64,000 nucleotides of DNA from Streptomyces albidoflavus (GCF_000719955.1 NZ_JOII01000034.1:20256-84255); one strand, 5' to 3'. Counted from the stretch's first letter, positions 1-10,142 are shown. Notes: a model not told the origin generated them from the sequence alone. Made by a program: numbers and translations.

Positions 1-295
1 CGGGGCCGGTCCTCGGGCCGGGGGCATATCCGGCGCGTGGCGGGGGCACAAAGGACTTCGGGCGGCCGAGGGGCGTCCGGCGGGTGGCGGCGTGCCCCGT
101 TGCCGACCGCCGGAAGTCGATTTATCGTCCCAGCACGACGTGCGAGCAGGTCACACCGGGTGGAGCGGGCCGGCGCGCGACGGTGGGAACGCGGGTGCGG
201 GTGCCGCGGGCAGGACCCGGAGAGGACGGCCACGTCCCCGGGCAGGAGGGCCGCCGCCCCGGGCGCCGGCCGACGAGACGCAGGAGGCCGGCTCC
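1..295. other. Leader region without a supported gene
   Basis: No gene is supported here. Reading frames run through the region, including one in frame with the zinc-finger gene that follows, but they encode Arg/Gly/Pro-rich low-complexity sequence typical of open frames in GC-rich DNA. A good ribosome binding site (AGGAGG at 282-287) sits just before the GTG at 296, so I treat everything upstream as non-coding leader or promoter. No clear -35/-10 pair was found. Confidence 0.5.
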
Positions 296-757
296 GTGGT
301 GGCGAAGAAGACGGGTACGGCGGAGAAGTCCGGGCCGGTGCCGCAGGCACGCGCCGGGGCCGAGGCGCTGGCGGTACGGCCGGGCGAGGACCCCTGGACC
401 GAGGCCGAGGCCGAGGAGGCCCGCGCGGGACTGCGCGCCGACGCCGAGCGCATCCGCACCGAGATCGACGCGTCCGGCCAGGCGCTGGCCGGGCTGATGC
501 GGGACAGCGGCGGCGGGGCCGGGGACGACGAGGCCGACACCGGCACCAAGAACATCACCCGCGAGCACGAACTCTCGCTCGCCGCCAACGCCCGCGAGAT
601 GCTCCGCCAGACCGAACAGGCACTGGTCCGGCTCGACGAGGGCACCTACGGCACCTGCGAGAACTGCGGCAACCCGATCGGCAAGGCCCGCCTCCAGGCG
701 TTCCCCCGCGCCACCCTCTGCGTCGACTGCAAGCAGAAGCAGGAACGCCGGGGCTGA
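296..757 (+). CDS. TraR/DksA-family C4 zinc-finger protein
   Basis: Predicted 153-aa cytoplasmic protein. The N-terminal half is charged and likely helical. The C-terminal end has a C4 zinc finger (CENCG then CVDCK, in the last 35 residues) of the DksA/TraR family. Family members bind RNA polymerase through its secondary channel or act as small zinc-dependent regulators; the target here is unknown. The GTG at 296 was chosen because AGGAGG lies 8 nt upstream; GTG 299 is possible. The frame is open further upstream, but that part is low-complexity. It precedes lspA and rluD, an arrangement I recall in Streptomyces downstream of ileS. Family is well supported, role is not. Confidence 0.85.
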   Translation: MVAKKTGTAEKSGPVPQARAGAEALAVRPGEDPWTEAEAEEARAGLRADAERIRTEIDASGQALAGLMRDSGGGAGDDEADTGTKNITREHELSLAANAREMLRQTEQALVRLDEGTYGTCENCGNPIGKARLQAFPRATLCVDCKQKQERRG

Positions 758-901
758 GCCGCCACCGCCGGGCACGGGCGCTCGCGGGCGCGCGTGCCCG
801 GCCGCGCGTGCCCCCGCGGTGCTCCGGGGGCGTACTGGCGCCCGGGTGCGCCCGTCCGTGTCGTACCCTCGGGGCATCTATCCCATCGTCGAGGGACACA
901 C

Positions 902-1513
902 GTGGCAGAGGCGGAGCGCATCATCGGTATGCCTGAGACCCCTGAAGCGCGCGAGCCGGACCGGGCCGAGCCGCCGGAGCCGGGCGGGGACGAGCAGGAG
1001 GGCGGGGCCACCGCGGCCACGCCGCGCGGCCCGCGCCGGGTCGCCGTGCTCTTCACCGTCGCCGTCGTGGCCTACCTGCTGGACCTCGGCAGCAAGCTCC
1101 TGGTCGTCGCGAAGCTGGAGCACCACGCGCCCATCCAGGTCCTCGGCGACTGGTTCGAGCTGCGGGTCATCCGCAACGCGGGCGCGGCCTTCGGCTTCGG
1201 TGAGGCGTTCACCATCATCTTCACGGTCATCGCCGCCTCCGTGATCGTGGTCATCGCCCGGCTCGCCCGCAAGCTCTACAGCCTGCCGTGGGCCCTCGCG
1301 CTCGGCCTGCTGCTCGGCGGTGCCCTCGGCAACCTCACCGACCGCATCTTCCGGGCCCCCGGGGTCCTGGAGGGCGCCGTGGTCGACTTCCTCGCGCCGA
1401 AGAACTTCGCGGTCTTCAACCTCGCCGACTCCGCGATCGTCTGCGGCGGCATCCTGATCGTGATCCTCTCCTTCCGCGGACTCGACCCGGACGGCACCGT
1501 CCACAAGGACTGA
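902..1513 (+). CDS. lspA: Lipoprotein signal peptidase (signal peptidase II)
   Basis: 203-aa integral membrane aspartic protease that removes the signal peptide from diacylglyceryl-modified prolipoproteins. The family motifs are present: NAGAAFGF (about 92-99), GALGNLTDR with Asp147, and VFNLADS with Asp176; the two Asp residues form the catalytic dyad. Four hydrophobic segments follow an acidic, Pro/Glu-rich cytoplasmic N-terminus of about 45 residues, longer than in E. coli. GTG 902 is preceded by GAGGGA (891-896). The enzyme acts after Lgt, whose gene is also in this window (40172-41125). The gene is followed by rluD after 83 nt. Confidence 0.96.
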   Translation: MAEAERIIGMPETPEAREPDRAEPPEPGGDEQEGGATAATPRGPRRVAVLFTVAVVAYLLDLGSKLLVVAKLEHHAPIQVLGDWFELRVIRNAGAAFGFGEAFTIIFTVIAASVIVVIARLARKLYSLPWALALGLLLGGALGNLTDRIFRAPGVLEGAVVDFLAPKNFAVFNLADSAIVCGGILIVILSFRGLDPDGTVHKD

Positions 1514-1596
1514 ACCGTCCGGTCCGCCCGGCCGCCGTCGCACCTCTGTCCGACGGCGGCGTCCGGCGCGCCGCCGCCGTCCGGCATACTCGACGG

Positions 1597-2541
1597 GTGA
1601 GCACGATTCCCGAGATCCGCACCCTGCCCGTGCCGGACGGCCTGGAGGGCGAGCGCGTGGACGCCGCCATCTCCCGGATGTTCGGCTTCTCCCGCACCAA
1701 GGCCGCCGAGCTGGCCGCAGCAGGCAAGGTGCTGGTCGACGGCGCCGCGGTCGGAAAGTCGGAGCGCGTGCACGGCGGCGCCTGGCTGGAGGTCGAGATG
1801 CCGGCCGCCCCCGCACCCGTCCAGATCGTCGCCGAGCCCGTCGAGGGCATGGAGATCGTCCATGACGACGACGACATCGTCGTCATCGTCAAGCCGGTCG
1901 GCGTCGCCGCGCACCCCAGCCCCGGCTGGACCGGCACCACCGTCATCGGCGGCCTCGCCGCCGCCGGCTACCGCATCTCCACCTCCGGCGCCGCCGAGCG
2001 CCAGGGCATCGTCCACCGCCTCGACGTCGGCACCTCGGGCCTGATGGTGGTCGCCAAGTCCGAGCGGGCGTACACGCTGCTCAAGCAGCAGTTCCGGGAG
2101 CGGACCGTCGACAAGCGCTACCACGCGCTCGTCCAGGGCCACCCCGACCCGATGAGCGGCACCATCGACGCCCCGATCGGGCGCCACCCCCAGCACGACT
2201 ACAAGTGGGCCGTCACCGCCGAGGGCAAGCCCTCGGTCACCCACTACGACCTGATCGAGGCGTACCGCGCCGCCTCCCTGCTCGACATCAAGCTGGAGAC
2301 CGGCCGCACCCACCAGATCCGGGTGCACATGTCGGCCCACCGCCACCCCTGCGTCGGTGACCTCACCTACGGCGCCGACCCCACCCTCGCCAAGCGGCTC
2401 GGCCTCACCCGGCAGTGGCTGCACGCGGTGCGGCTCGGCTTCGAGCACCCCGCCGACGGCAGCTGGGCGGAGTTCTCCAGCGAGTACCCGGCCGACCTCC
2501 AGCACGCCCTGGACACGGTGCGTGCCGAGAGCAACGCCTGA
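1597..2541 (+). CDS. rluD: RluD-family 23S rRNA pseudouridine synthase
   Basis: 314-aa RNA-modifying enzyme. The N-terminal S4 RNA-binding domain (about residues 14-65, [21 protein letters not shown] region) is followed by the catalytic domain, with the signature [15 protein letters not shown]; the Asp is the nucleophile. [11 protein letters not shown] is the conserved C-terminal motif. RluD makes pseudouridines in helix 69 of 23S rRNA; the exact target uridines here are inferred from the family. The start is GTG 1597, directly after the lspA spacer and aligned with the usual domain start. It is probably cotranscribed with lspA; the GNAT gene follows after 34 nt. Confidence 0.93.
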   Translation: MSTIPEIRTLPVPDGLEGERVDAAISRMFGFSRTKAAELAAAGKVLVDGAAVGKSERVHGGAWLEVEMPAAPAPVQIVAEPVEGMEIVHDDDDIVVIVKPVGVAAHPSPGWTGTTVIGGLAAAGYRISTSGAAERQGIVHRLDVGTSGLMVVAKSERAYTLLKQQFRERTVDKRYHALVQGHPDPMSGTIDAPIGRHPQHDYKWAVTAEGKPSVTHYDLIEAYRAASLLDIKLETGRTHQIRVHMSAHRHPCVGDLTYGADPTLAKRLGLTRQWLHAVRLGFEHPADGSWAEFSSEYPADLQHALDTVRAESNA

Positions 2542-2575
2542 CCTTTCCCGCCCCGACCGGCCAAGGAGAGCCCGC

Positions 2576-3061
2576 ATGAGCCAGCCCACCCCAGCCGACG
2601 TGCGCGTACGAGTCGCCGAGGGCCCCGCCGACCGTGAGGCGTGCTTCGCGGTCCGCAAGGAGGTCTTCGTCGCCGAACAGGGCGTCGACGAGGCCATCGA
2701 GTACGACGCCTTCGACGCCCCGGAGAGCGACACCGTGCACGTCCTCGCCGAAGGCCCCGACGGTCCGCTCGGCACCGGGCGGCTGCTGCACGGCCCGGCG
2801 GCGGCCGGGGCGACCGGCGGCGAACCGGGCGTGGGCTCCCTCGGCCGGCTCGCCGTACGGCAGGCCGCGCGAGGACTCGGCGTCGGCGCGGCCCTGGTGC
2901 GCGGGCTGGAGGGGGCGGCGGCACAGCTCGGGCTGCGCGCGGTCGACCTGCACGCCCAGACCCACGCCCTCGGCTTCTACGAGCGGCTCGGATACCAGCC
3001 GTACGGACCGGAGTTCGAGGACGCGGGCATCGGGCACCGGGCGATGCGCCGAGAGCTGTGA
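2576..3061 (+). CDS. GNAT-family N-acetyltransferase
   Basis: 161-aa single-domain acetyltransferase. It starts with VRVAEGPADREACFAVRKEV, has the acetyl-CoA-binding motif A around GRLAVRQAARGLGVGAALV, and ends with the typical LGFYERLGYQPYGPEFEDAG segment. The pattern FVAEQGVDE then IEYDAFD resembles ElaA-like GNAT proteins. Substrate unknown. ATG 2576 has AAGGAG at 2563-2568. It is probably in the same transcription unit as lspA and rluD. Confidence 0.85.
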   Translation: MSQPTPADVRVRVAEGPADREACFAVRKEVFVAEQGVDEAIEYDAFDAPESDTVHVLAEGPDGPLGTGRLLHGPAAAGATGGEPGVGSLGRLAVRQAARGLGVGAALVRGLEGAAAQLGLRAVDLHAQTHALGFYERLGYQPYGPEFEDAGIGHRAMRREL

Positions 3062-3191
3062 CAGCCCGACCGCGTACCCCCTGACCTGCGGTCCGGCCCT
3101 ACCGGGCAGGGGGCCGGGGGACCGGCGGAAGCGGCGGCGTGGCAGAGTGGGGACGTTTTCCTGACGTACCGACCTTGCCGGAGGCCACACA

Positions 3192-4778
3192 GTGGACCAG
3201 TTGGCGCTGCTGCTTCTGCTCCTGCTCGGCGCCGTGATCACGGTGCCGCTGGGGGACCGACTGGGGCTGCCCGCCCCGGTGCTGATGACCCTCGGCGGGA
3301 TCGTCCTCGCGCTGCTGCCGTTCGTGCCCAACGTGAACGTGCCGCCGGAGTACATCCTCCCGCTGGTCCTGCCACCCCTGCTCTACGCGGCCGTGCAACG
3401 GACCTCCTGGCGGCAGTTCACCGCCAACTACCGGCCCATCCTGCTGCTCGCCGTCGCCCTGGTCTTCGTCACCACCGCGGCCGTCGCGGGCGTCGCCAAC
3501 GCCATCGTGCCCGGGCTGCCGCTGGCCGCCGCCGTGGCGCTCGGCGCGCTGGTCGCCCCGCCCGACCCGGTCGCCGCCACCGCCGTCGCCGGACAGCTCG
3601 GGCTGCCCCGGCGCCTGGTCTCCGTGCTGGAGGGCGAGGGGCTCTTCAACGACGTCACCGCGATCGTCCTGTACCACGTGGCGATCGCCGCGGCGGTCAC
3701 CGGGACCTTCTCCTGGGGCGGGGCCGTCGGGCAGTTCTTCCTGTCGGCGGCGGTCGCCGTCGCGGTCGGGCTGGCGCTGGGCTGGGTCAGCAAGAAGATG
3801 ATGTCGATGCTGGGCGACGCCACGCTCCAGACCGGGCTGACCCTGCTGGTGCCGTTCGCCAGCTACATCCTCGCCGAGGAGCTGCACGGCTCCGGCGTCC
3901 TCGCCGTCCTCACCACCGCGCTGCTGCTGGCCGGTACCGCCCTCGACGCCGACGACGTGCTCGGCCGCATCACCGGGCAGACCTTCTGGCACGTGGTCGA
4001 CACCCTGGTCACCGGGATCGCCTTCGGCCTCATCGGGCTGGAGCTGCACACCGTCATCCGGGCCGCCGAGGGCCGCGAGGGGCAGATGATCGGCTGGGGC
4101 GTGGCGATCGTCGCCGTCGTCGTCGGCGTCCGCCTGCTGTGGCTGCTGCCGACCACCTGGCTCGCCCAGAAGATGCACAGCCTGCGCGACGAGAACGAGG
4201 AGATCCCCACCTCCTGGCGCGAGACGGTCGTCATGTGGTGGTCCGGGATGCGCGGGGTGGCCTCCGTCGCGCTGGCCCTCGCCATCCCCTTGACCACCGA
4301 CGACGGGAAGCCCTTCCCGGCCCGTGACGAGATCATCTTCATCGCCTTCTGCGTGATCATGGCGACCCTGCTGGTGCAGGGGCTGACCCTGCCGTGGCTG
4401 GTGCGCAAGCTCGGGGTCACGGCCGACACCGACGCCGAGCACAAGCTCGAGCACGATCTGGCGATCCGGGCCGCCAAGGCCGCGCGGCGGCGGCTCAAGG
4501 AGATCGAGGCGACCGAGGAGCTGCCCGAGGACATCAGCGAGCGGTTGCAGCGCGGGGCGCTGGACATCGGGGTGCGGATCAGTCCCGATCTGCTCGACGA
4601 CGAGCGGCGTGAGTGGTGGGTGCAGCGGGCCGAGCGGGTGGCCGCGATGTCGCGGGTGCAGCGGGAGATGATGTCCGCTGCGCGGCGTGAGGTGCTGTCC
4701 GCCCGGAACGAGCCCGGGGCTGATCCCGAGGTGGTGGACCGGGTGCTGCGGCAGCTCGATGTGCGGAGCCTTCGCTGA
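3192..4778 (+). CDS. Na+/H+ antiporter, CPA1 family
   Basis: 528-aa membrane protein with about 12 hydrophobic segments in the first 400 residues and a charged cytoplasmic C-terminal tail of about 115 residues rich in Arg/Glu. CPA1 hallmarks are visible: APPDPVAATAV and EGEGLFNDVTAIVL (the ND motif for ion binding), plus SGMRGVASVALALAIPL late in the membrane domain. It should exchange Na+ (or K+) for H+ across the plasma membrane for pH and salt homeostasis. GTG 3192 gives the usual hydrophobic N-terminus. No regulator is adjacent; a repeat-rich region follows. Confidence 0.92.
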   Translation: MDQLALLLLLLLGAVITVPLGDRLGLPAPVLMTLGGIVLALLPFVPNVNVPPEYILPLVLPPLLYAAVQRTSWRQFTANYRPILLLAVALVFVTTAAVAGVANAIVPGLPLAAAVALGALVAPPDPVAATAVAGQLGLPRRLVSVLEGEGLFNDVTAIVLYHVAIAAAVTGTFSWGGAVGQFFLSAAVAVAVGLALGWVSKKMMSMLGDATLQTGLTLLVPFASYILAEELHGSGVLAVLTTALLLAGTALDADDVLGRITGQTFWHVVDTLVTGIAFGLIGLELHTVIRAAEGREGQMIGWGVAIVAVVVGVRLLWLLPTTWLAQKMHSLRDENEEIPTSWRETVVMWWSGMRGVASVALALAIPLTTDDGKPFPARDEIIFIAFCVIMATLLVQGLTLPWLVRKLGVTADTDAEHKLEHDLAIRAAKAARRRLKEIEATEELPEDISERLQRGALDIGVRISPDLLDDERREWWVQRAERVAAMSRVQREMMSAARREVLSARNEPGADPEVVDRVLRQLDVRSLR

Positions 4779-5093
4779 GCTCAGGCGTGGGGTCTGGATT
4801 CGGCTGGGGGCGGCCCCGGCTTGGCCGCGGTGGGGTGGCCTCAAACGCCGGCCGGGCTTGATCGGCCTCAAGCGCCGGCCGGGCTGAGGTGTGGCCTCAA
4901 ACGCCGGCCGGGCTGTTTTCGGCGGCTGAGGCGGACTTTCGGCCGGCCTTGGGCGGTCGACGGGGGCCGTGGGGTGGCCTCAAGCGCCGGCCGGGCTGGA
5001 TTTCTGCCGGGCTGGATTTCTGCCGTGCTGGTTGTTCCCGTGCTGGTTGTTCCCGGTCGGGCCGGGCTCGTCCGGGGGTGGGAGGATGCGGGT
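4779..5093. repeat. Intergenic region with four copies of a GC-rich 22-bp repeat and two short tandem duplications
   Basis: This 315-nt gap holds four near-identical 22-bp units at 4837-4858, 4864-4885, 4893-4914 and 4976-4997. All are in the same orientation, with core GGCCTCAAACGCCGGCCGGG and A/G variation at one position. Immediately after the fourth, a 16-bp unit is tandemly duplicated (4990-5005, 5006-5021) and a 15-bp unit is duplicated (5026-5040, 5041-5055). The same 22-bp unit recurs six times around 11.0-11.6 kb. No ORF with a plausible product is seen. It could be a Streptomyces intergenic repeat family, transcription-termination material, or both. Confidence 0.9.
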
Positions 5094-5663
5094 ATGGAGA
5101 TTTTGTTGATCCACTCCGTGTACGGGGTGCGGCCGGCGTTGGAGCAGGCGGCGGAGCGGTTGCGGGAGGCCGGGCACGAGGTGCATGTGCCTGATCTGTT
5201 CGAGGGGCTCAGTCCGGCGGACATGGAGGAAGGGCTGGCGCTGCGGGACGAGATCGGGACGGACGAGCTGCTGAAGCGGGCGGTGCGGGCCGCCGCGCCG
5301 TACTCGGACAAGGGGCTGGTCTACGCGGGGTTCTCGCTGGGCGGCGCCATCGCGCAGAACCTCGCCCTGGCCGACGAGAAGGCGCGTGGCCTGGTGCTGT
5401 TCTCCGGGACCTCGGACCTGCCGGACGACGCCAGTGCCGAGGACCTGCCGGTCCAGCTGCACGTCACCGAGAACGACCCCTTCGAGCCGCACGACTGGCT
5501 CAACGCCTGGTACCTGCGGATGCAGCGGGCCGGCGCCGACGTCGAGGTCTACCGGTACCCGGGCGCGGGCCACCTGTACACCGACCCCGAACTCCCCGAC
5601 TACGACGCCGAGGCGGCCGAGGCCACCTGGCGGACGGTCCAGGGGTTCCTCGACTCGCTCTGA
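5094..5663 (+). CDS. Dienelactone hydrolase family alpha/beta-hydrolase
   Basis: 189-aa alpha/beta-hydrolase. It opens with the first beta strand MEILLIHSVYGVRPALEQAA. The nucleophile elbow is GFSLGG, so the nucleophile is Ser rather than the Cys of classical dienelactone hydrolase. DPFEPHDW probably provides the acid and GAGHLYTDP the catalytic His. Cytoplasmic; substrate unknown. ATG 5094 has GGAGG at 5081-5085. Longer in-frame upstream sequence runs through the repeat array and is not coding. Confidence 0.88.
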   Translation: MEILLIHSVYGVRPALEQAAERLREAGHEVHVPDLFEGLSPADMEEGLALRDEIGTDELLKRAVRAAAPYSDKGLVYAGFSLGGAIAQNLALADEKARGLVLFSGTSDLPDDASAEDLPVQLHVTENDPFEPHDWLNAWYLRMQRAGADVEVYRYPGAGHLYTDPELPDYDAEAAEATWRTVQGFLDSL

Positions 5664-5673
5664 CCGCGGCGGG

Positions 5674-7338
5674 CTAGGACCGGGTGCAGCGGCCCTTCGG
5701 GGAGGCCGCGGGCGGGTGGCAGATGGCGTCGGCGTCGGACCCGTCGTCGCTGAGGTAGCGGCCCACGCACTCGTTGCCGCTGGTCCGGCCCTTCTCGGCG
5801 CAGAACCGCAGGGCCGCCCGCCCGTCGTCGAACGGGCCGGGGACGTAGAAGACCCAGTAGCCGGGACGGAGCGAGGCGTAGTCGTCGCTGCGGAGGTAGC
5901 GGGCCTCGGGCACCTCGGCGCGTACGGCGGCCAGGCGGCGGTCGCGGGTGGCGGTGCCGGTGGAGACCGGCTCGGAGAAGAGCTGGGCGATCCACGAACC
6001 GCCCGAAGGGGGCTGGGGGGTGGCCGAGGGTGACGGGGAGTCGTCCTGGCCCGGCCGGTCGTCCTCCTTCTCCTGGTCTTCCTCGCCGTCTCCGTTCTTG
6101 TCCTCGTCGACCGGGTCCGTTCCGGTGCTGCCCGTGTCGGGGGAGGGCTTGGGGTCCTTCTCGCCGTCCGGGGACCGGGTCGCGGTCGGTGAGGGGGACG
6201 GGGACGGGGCGGCGTGGTTGTCGCTCTCCCAGGGGTTGAGGACCAGGACGGTGGCGGTGACCGCCACCGCGACCAGGGCGGCGGCGCCCGCGACCAGAGC
6301 GCCCGTGCGACGGCGGGGGCGCGCGACCGCCGTGGTGGGGGTGGGCAGCGGCGGCCGGTACGGGGCGGGTGCCGGGGTGCCTGCCGTCGGGGCGCCCGGC
6401 GGCGGGGTGGGTGGTCCGGGCGGGGGAGGGGTGACGGGGGCGGCCGGGACCGGGCGGGGGCCGGAGACGGTCGGCTCGGCCCAGGAGGGCGCGCTGCCCG
6501 AGGCGGCCTCGGTGAGGAGGCGGTCCAGGGTCGCGGCGTCGGGGCGGGCCTCGGGGTCGCGGACCAGCAGGGCGCCGAGGACGGCGGCGAGCGGGCCCGA
6601 ACGGACCGGCGGCGGCACCGGCTCGTCGAGGACGGCGGCCAGGGTGGCGAGCGTGGTGGCCCGGCGCAGCGGGCTGTGCCCCTCCACGGCGACGTAGAGG
6701 ACGAGGCCGAGCGACCACAGGTCGGAGGCGGGGTGGTCGTCGCGGCCCCGGACGCGTTCGGGGGCGATGTACTCGGGCGAGCCGATGAGGTCCCCGGTGG
6801 CGGTCAGCGCGGTGGAGCCCTGGAGCGCGGCGATGCCGAAGTCGGTGAGGACGGCGCTGGGCGGGCCGGGGACGCCGGGGTCGGTGCGGAGCAGGATGTT
6901 GGCGGGCTTCACGTCGCGGTGGTGGATGCCCGCGGCGTGCGCGGAGCGCAGCGCGGCGAGGAGCTGCCGGCCGAGGGTGGCCGCCTCCTGCGGCAGGAGC
7001 GGGCCGCGCTGGAGCCGGTCGGCGAGGCTCTCGCCGGGGACCAGCTCCATCACGATCCAGGGGTGCGTCCCCGCCCCGGCGTCCACGATCTGGTGGATGG
7101 TGACGACGTGCGGGTGGCTGAGCCGGGCCAGCGCGCGGGCCTCGCGCAGGACGCGTTCGCGCAGGGTGGCGGCGGCCTCGGGGCCGGTCATCGCCGGGTC
7201 GGGCGGCCGTACCTCCTTCAGCGCCACCTCGCGGTGGAGCACCTCGTCCCTGGCCCGCCAGACCGTGCCCATGCCGCCGCTGCCCAGCGGCGCCAGCAAG
7301 GTGAAACGGCCGCCGATCATCTCCCCCGGTGCACTCAT
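5674..7338 (-). CDS. Membrane Ser/Thr protein kinase (PknB-like)
   Basis: 554-aa Hanks-type kinase. Kinase domain at about 10-275: P-loop GSGGMGTVW, Lys41 (VALKEV), catalytic loop HRDVKPANILL (Asp142), DFG (Asp166) and SPEYIAPER. A Pro-rich linker follows, then one transmembrane helix near residue 350 (ALVAGAAALVAVAVTATVLV). The extracellular part is an acidic Ser/Pro/Asp-rich stalk plus a roughly 90-residue domain with three Cys, starting around SWIAQLF and containing YWVFYVPGPFDDG. That domain resembles SPOR-like sensor modules seen on other Streptomyces kinases, which is inference. ATG 7338 aligns with the normal kinase start; the frame extends 19 codons upstream. Substrates unknown. Confidence 0.92.
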   Translation of the reverse strand: MSAPGEMIGGRFTLLAPLGSGGMGTVWRARDEVLHREVALKEVRPPDPAMTGPEAAATLRERVLREARALARLSHPHVVTIHQIVDAGAGTHPWIVMELVPGESLADRLQRGPLLPQEAATLGRQLLAALRSAHAAGIHHRDVKPANILLRTDPGVPGPPSAVLTDFGIAALQGSTALTATGDLIGSPEYIAPERVRGRDDHPASDLWSLGLVLYVAVEGHSPLRRATTLATLAAVLDEPVPPPVRSGPLAAVLGALLVRDPEARPDAATLDRLLTEAASGSAPSWAEPTVSGPRPVPAAPVTPPPPGPPTPPPGAPTAGTPAPAPYRPPLPTPTTAVARPRRRTGALVAGAAALVAVAVTATVLVLNPWESDNHAAPSPSPSPTATRSPDGEKDPKPSPDTGSTGTDPVDEDKNGDGEEDQEKEDDRPGQDDSPSPSATPQPPSGGSWIAQLFSEPVSTGTATRDRRLAAVRAEVPEARYLRSDDYASLRPGYWVFYVPGPFDDGRAALRFCAEKGRTSGNECVGRYLSDDGSDADAICHPPAASPKGRCTRS

Positions 7339-7461
7339 GGGACCCAGCGTATAGAGGCGGCGGCGGGCGGTGACGGCCCCCTGACGGAACATCACATTCC
7401 GTGCGTGGTCCTCCGCCAGGGGGCCGGGCCGGGCCGGGGCGGCCGGGCGGCCGATCCCGGG

Positions 7462-9108
7462 TCAGGCGACCGGCGCGTCCGCCCGTTCGACCCGCTGGGT
7501 GCCGCGCCGGGTGCGGTACGAGCGGAGCCAGGAGGCCGTGGCGCCCGGGTCGGCCCGGTCGGAGAGCAGGTAGTAGTCCATCTGGGAGCGTTCGGCCGTC
7601 ACGTCGAGGACGCCAAAGCCGTGCCCGTCCATGTCGAGCCACTTCACGTGCCGGTTGGCGGCCTTGATCGCGCCCTCGGCCACCGTCGACAGCGTGCCGG
7701 GGGCGACCTTCAGCAGGTCGTCGAGGTTGTCGGAGGTGACCGAGGTGACGACGAACTCGGTGGCCGCCGACTCCGAGAGCGGGTACGTCGCCGCCGTCAC
7801 CGGCACGTCGTTGGCCCAGGCCATGTGGATGTCGCCGGTGAGGAAGACGGTGTCGCGGATGCCGGCGCTCCGCAGGTGGCGGATCAGCTCGGTGCGGTCG
7901 GCGGTGTAGCCGTCCCACTGGTCGACGTTGATCGCGAGGCCCTGAGTGGGCAGGCCGAGGAGTTCGGCGAGCGGCTTCAGCAGGTGGGCCGGGACGGAGC
8001 CGAAGGCGACCGGCGAGATCATCACCGAGGTGCCGACCAGCTGCCAGGCGGCCTGCGAGCCGGAGAGGCCCGCCTTGAGCCAGTCGAGCTGGGCGCGCCC
8101 GGTGATGCTGCGGTCCGGGGAGTCGACCGCGCCGTTGCCGATGAAGACCTGCTCGGAGCGGAAACTGCGCAGGTCCAGCAGGTGCAGGTCGGCGAGGTCG
8201 CCGAAGCGCAGCCGCCGGAAGACGGTGCCCTCGGTGGAGGCGCGGACCGGCATCCACTCGAAGTACGCCTGCCGGGCCGCCGCCGACCGCTCGCTCCACG
8301 CGCCCTCGGCGCCGGGCGTGTGGTTCTCCGCCCCGCCCGACCAGGCGTCGTTGGCGAACTCGTGGTCGTCCCAGATGGCGACGACCGGGTGGCGGGCGTG
8401 GAGGGCGGCCAGGTCGGGGTCGGTCTTGTAGGTGGCGTGGCGCAGCCGGTAGTCGGCGAGGGTGGTGATCTCGTGCGCCGGGCGGTGCGGGCGGACGGGC
8501 GTGGCCGGGTAGTCGCCGGTGGCGTACTCGTAGATGTAGTCACCCAGGTGCAGGACGGCGTCCAGGTCGCCGCGGGCCGCGAGGTGGCGGTAGGCGGAGA
8601 ACCAGCCGGCCTCCCAGTTGGCGCAGGAGACCACGCCGAACCGCAGCCCGGCCGGGGAGGCCGAGGCGGCGGGGGCGGTACGGGTGCGGCCGGTGGGCGA
8701 GACGGTGGAGCCGGCCGTGAAGCGGAACCAGTAGCCGGTGGCCGGGGAGAGCCCGCGTACGTCGGCCTTGACGGTGTGGTCGGTGGCGGCCCGCGCGGTG
8801 ACGGTGCCGCGGGCGACGACCGAGGAGAAGGCGGCGTCGGCGGCGACCTCCCAGCCGACCTCGGTGTCCGGGCCCGCGCCGGAGCCCGGCTGCGCCTCCT
8901 CGGTGGGGGTGACGCGGGTCCACAGCAGGACGCCGTCGGGCAGCGGGTCGCCCGAGGCCACGCCGTGCAGGAACCGCGGGGTGGCCGCGGCGGTGGCGGT
9001 GGTGGCCGCGCCCAGCGGGAGCAGGGCGCCGGTGGCGGCGGCCGCCAGGACGACGGTGCGGCGGCTGGGGGCCGCGGGTCTGGGGTGGTGCTCGGTTCGA
9101 CTGGTCAC
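7462..9108 (-). CDS. phoD: Tat-exported alkaline phosphatase D (PhoD)
   Basis: 548-aa secreted phosphodiesterase/phosphatase. A twin-arginine signal ([19 protein letters not shown], then an Ala-rich c-region) is followed by the PhoD N-terminal domain ([20 protein letters not shown]) and the metallophosphatase domain with [20 protein letters not shown] and TGDIHMAW metal ligands. It releases phosphate from phospho-mono/diesters outside the cell. GTG 9108 places the RR motif near residue 15. In Streptomyces phoD is usually under PhoP control, but no PHO box was identified by eye upstream. Confidence 0.94.
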   Translation of the reverse strand: MTSRTEHHPRPAAPSRRTVVLAAAATGALLPLGAATTATAAATPRFLHGVASGDPLPDGVLLWTRVTPTEEAQPGSGAGPDTEVGWEVAADAAFSSVVARGTVTARAATDHTVKADVRGLSPATGYWFRFTAGSTVSPTGRTRTAPAASASPAGLRFGVVSCANWEAGWFSAYRHLAARGDLDAVLHLGDYIYEYATGDYPATPVRPHRPAHEITTLADYRLRHATYKTDPDLAALHARHPVVAIWDDHEFANDAWSGGAENHTPGAEGAWSERSAAARQAYFEWMPVRASTEGTVFRRLRFGDLADLHLLDLRSFRSEQVFIGNGAVDSPDRSITGRAQLDWLKAGLSGSQAAWQLVGTSVMISPVAFGSVPAHLLKPLAELLGLPTQGLAINVDQWDGYTADRTELIRHLRSAGIRDTVFLTGDIHMAWANDVPVTAATYPLSESAATEFVVTSVTSDNLDDLLKVAPGTLSTVAEGAIKAANRHVKWLDMDGHGFGVLDVTAERSQMDYYLLSDRADPGATASWLRSYRTRRGTQRVERADAPVA

Positions 9109-9232
9109 GGCTGAGTACCGTAGACGCGCAGTGATGGCCCGTACACGCCAAAAATGGCCGGGCGGGGAAAGTTCGCCCGCTCGTCGGCCGGATGTCGCTC
9201 CCACGGCGCGGCGCGCCGTGGGAGCGGCCGGG

Positions 9233-10051
9233 TCAGCCCTTCAGCGCCTTGTCGACCGCGGCGTTGAACTGCTCGGGGGTCTGCGGGGCGTTGTCACTGC
9301 CCTCGGCGGTGACCTTCTTGCCGTCCATCACCAGCGACGGGGTGCCCTCGACGCCGTCCTTGTTGTCGTCGAAGACCTTCGACATCTCCAGCGCCCACTT
9401 GTCGTAGGTGCCGTTCTCCACGTCCTTCTTGAAGGCGCTGTTGCCCTTCAGCTCCGGCACCTGGTTGGCGATCTCGATCAGCTTGCCGTCCTTGGCGAAC
9501 TCGTCCTTCGACTCCTCCGGGTGGTTCTCCGCCGAGAAGAGCGCCGACTTGTACGCCATGAACGCCTCGTCGCTGACGTTCAGCGCCGCGCCCAGCGCGC
9601 TCAGCGCGTTCTTGGAGCCCTCGCCGCCGAGACCCCGGTCGAGGAAGGAGGCCCCGACGAACTGGAGCTTGTACTTGCCGTCCTTGAGGTCCTGGTCGAT
9701 CGTCTCGCCGACGTTCTGCTCGAAGGAGGCGCAGACCGGGCAGCGCGGGTCCTCGTAGATCTTCAGCGTCTTGGCGGCGTCGTCCTTGCCGATGACGACG
9801 GTGGTGCCCTGGGCGCCCGAGGTGTTGGCCGGCTTGACCAGCTTCTGGTCGGCCGCCTTCTCCCAGTAGCCCGGCTCGTTCGCCTTGACCACGGCGAAGC
9901 CGACGCCGCCGGCTATCGCCAGGACACCGACGACCGAACCGGCGACGATCAGCTGCCGCCGCGCCTTGTCCTTCTTCGCCTGCTTCTCGCGCTCGATCCG
10001 CAGCCGCTCGCGCGCCGCGCTCTTCGCCGCCTGGCTGTTCCGCTTGCTCAT
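9233..10051 (-). CDS. DsbA-like thioredoxin-fold membrane protein
   Basis: 272-aa protein with a basic cytoplasmic N-terminus (about 30 residues), a single signal-anchor helix ([22 protein letters not shown]) and an extracytoplasmic thioredoxin fold. The active site is CPVC in [27 protein letters not shown] is the cis-Pro loop. Likely role: thiol-disulfide exchange in secreted proteins. A second, clearly related protein lies at 39275-40051 with CPAC. The ATG is preceded by GGAGAG on the minus strand. It is followed by a membrane protein gene transcribed the same way but separated upstream. Confidence 0.9.
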   Translation of the reverse strand: MSKRNSQAAKSAARERLRIEREKQAKKDKARRQLIVAGSVVGVLAIAGGVGFAVVKANEPGYWEKAADQKLVKPANTSGAQGTTVVIGKDDAAKTLKIYEDPRCPVCASFEQNVGETIDQDLKDGKYKLQFVGASFLDRGLGGEGSKNALSALGAALNVSDEAFMAYKSALFSAENHPEESKDEFAKDGKLIEIANQVPELKGNSAFKKDVENGTYDKWALEMSKVFDDNKDGVEGTPSLVMDGKKVTAEGSDNAPQTPEQFNAAVDKALKG

Positions 10052-10142
10052 GTGGGTGTGCTCTCCGTGTGGGACGTGGCTTGGGGTGACCGGATGATGA
10101 CCGGAAAGAGCCCCGCCGCGCCATGGGCCCGAGGGCCCCGCG

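Noticed and set aside
3099..4871. 590-codon minus-strand frame opposite the antiporter
   Set aside because: Gly/Gln/His-rich shadow of the CPA1 antiporter gene.
4837..4997. CRISPR array from the spaced 22-bp repeats
   Set aside because: Spacers are irregular or very short, repeats vary, and no cas gene is present.
5600..8299. 899-codon minus-strand frame across the kinase and phoD genes
   Set aside because: Spans two well-supported genes in another frame and encodes Arg/Pro-rich sequence.
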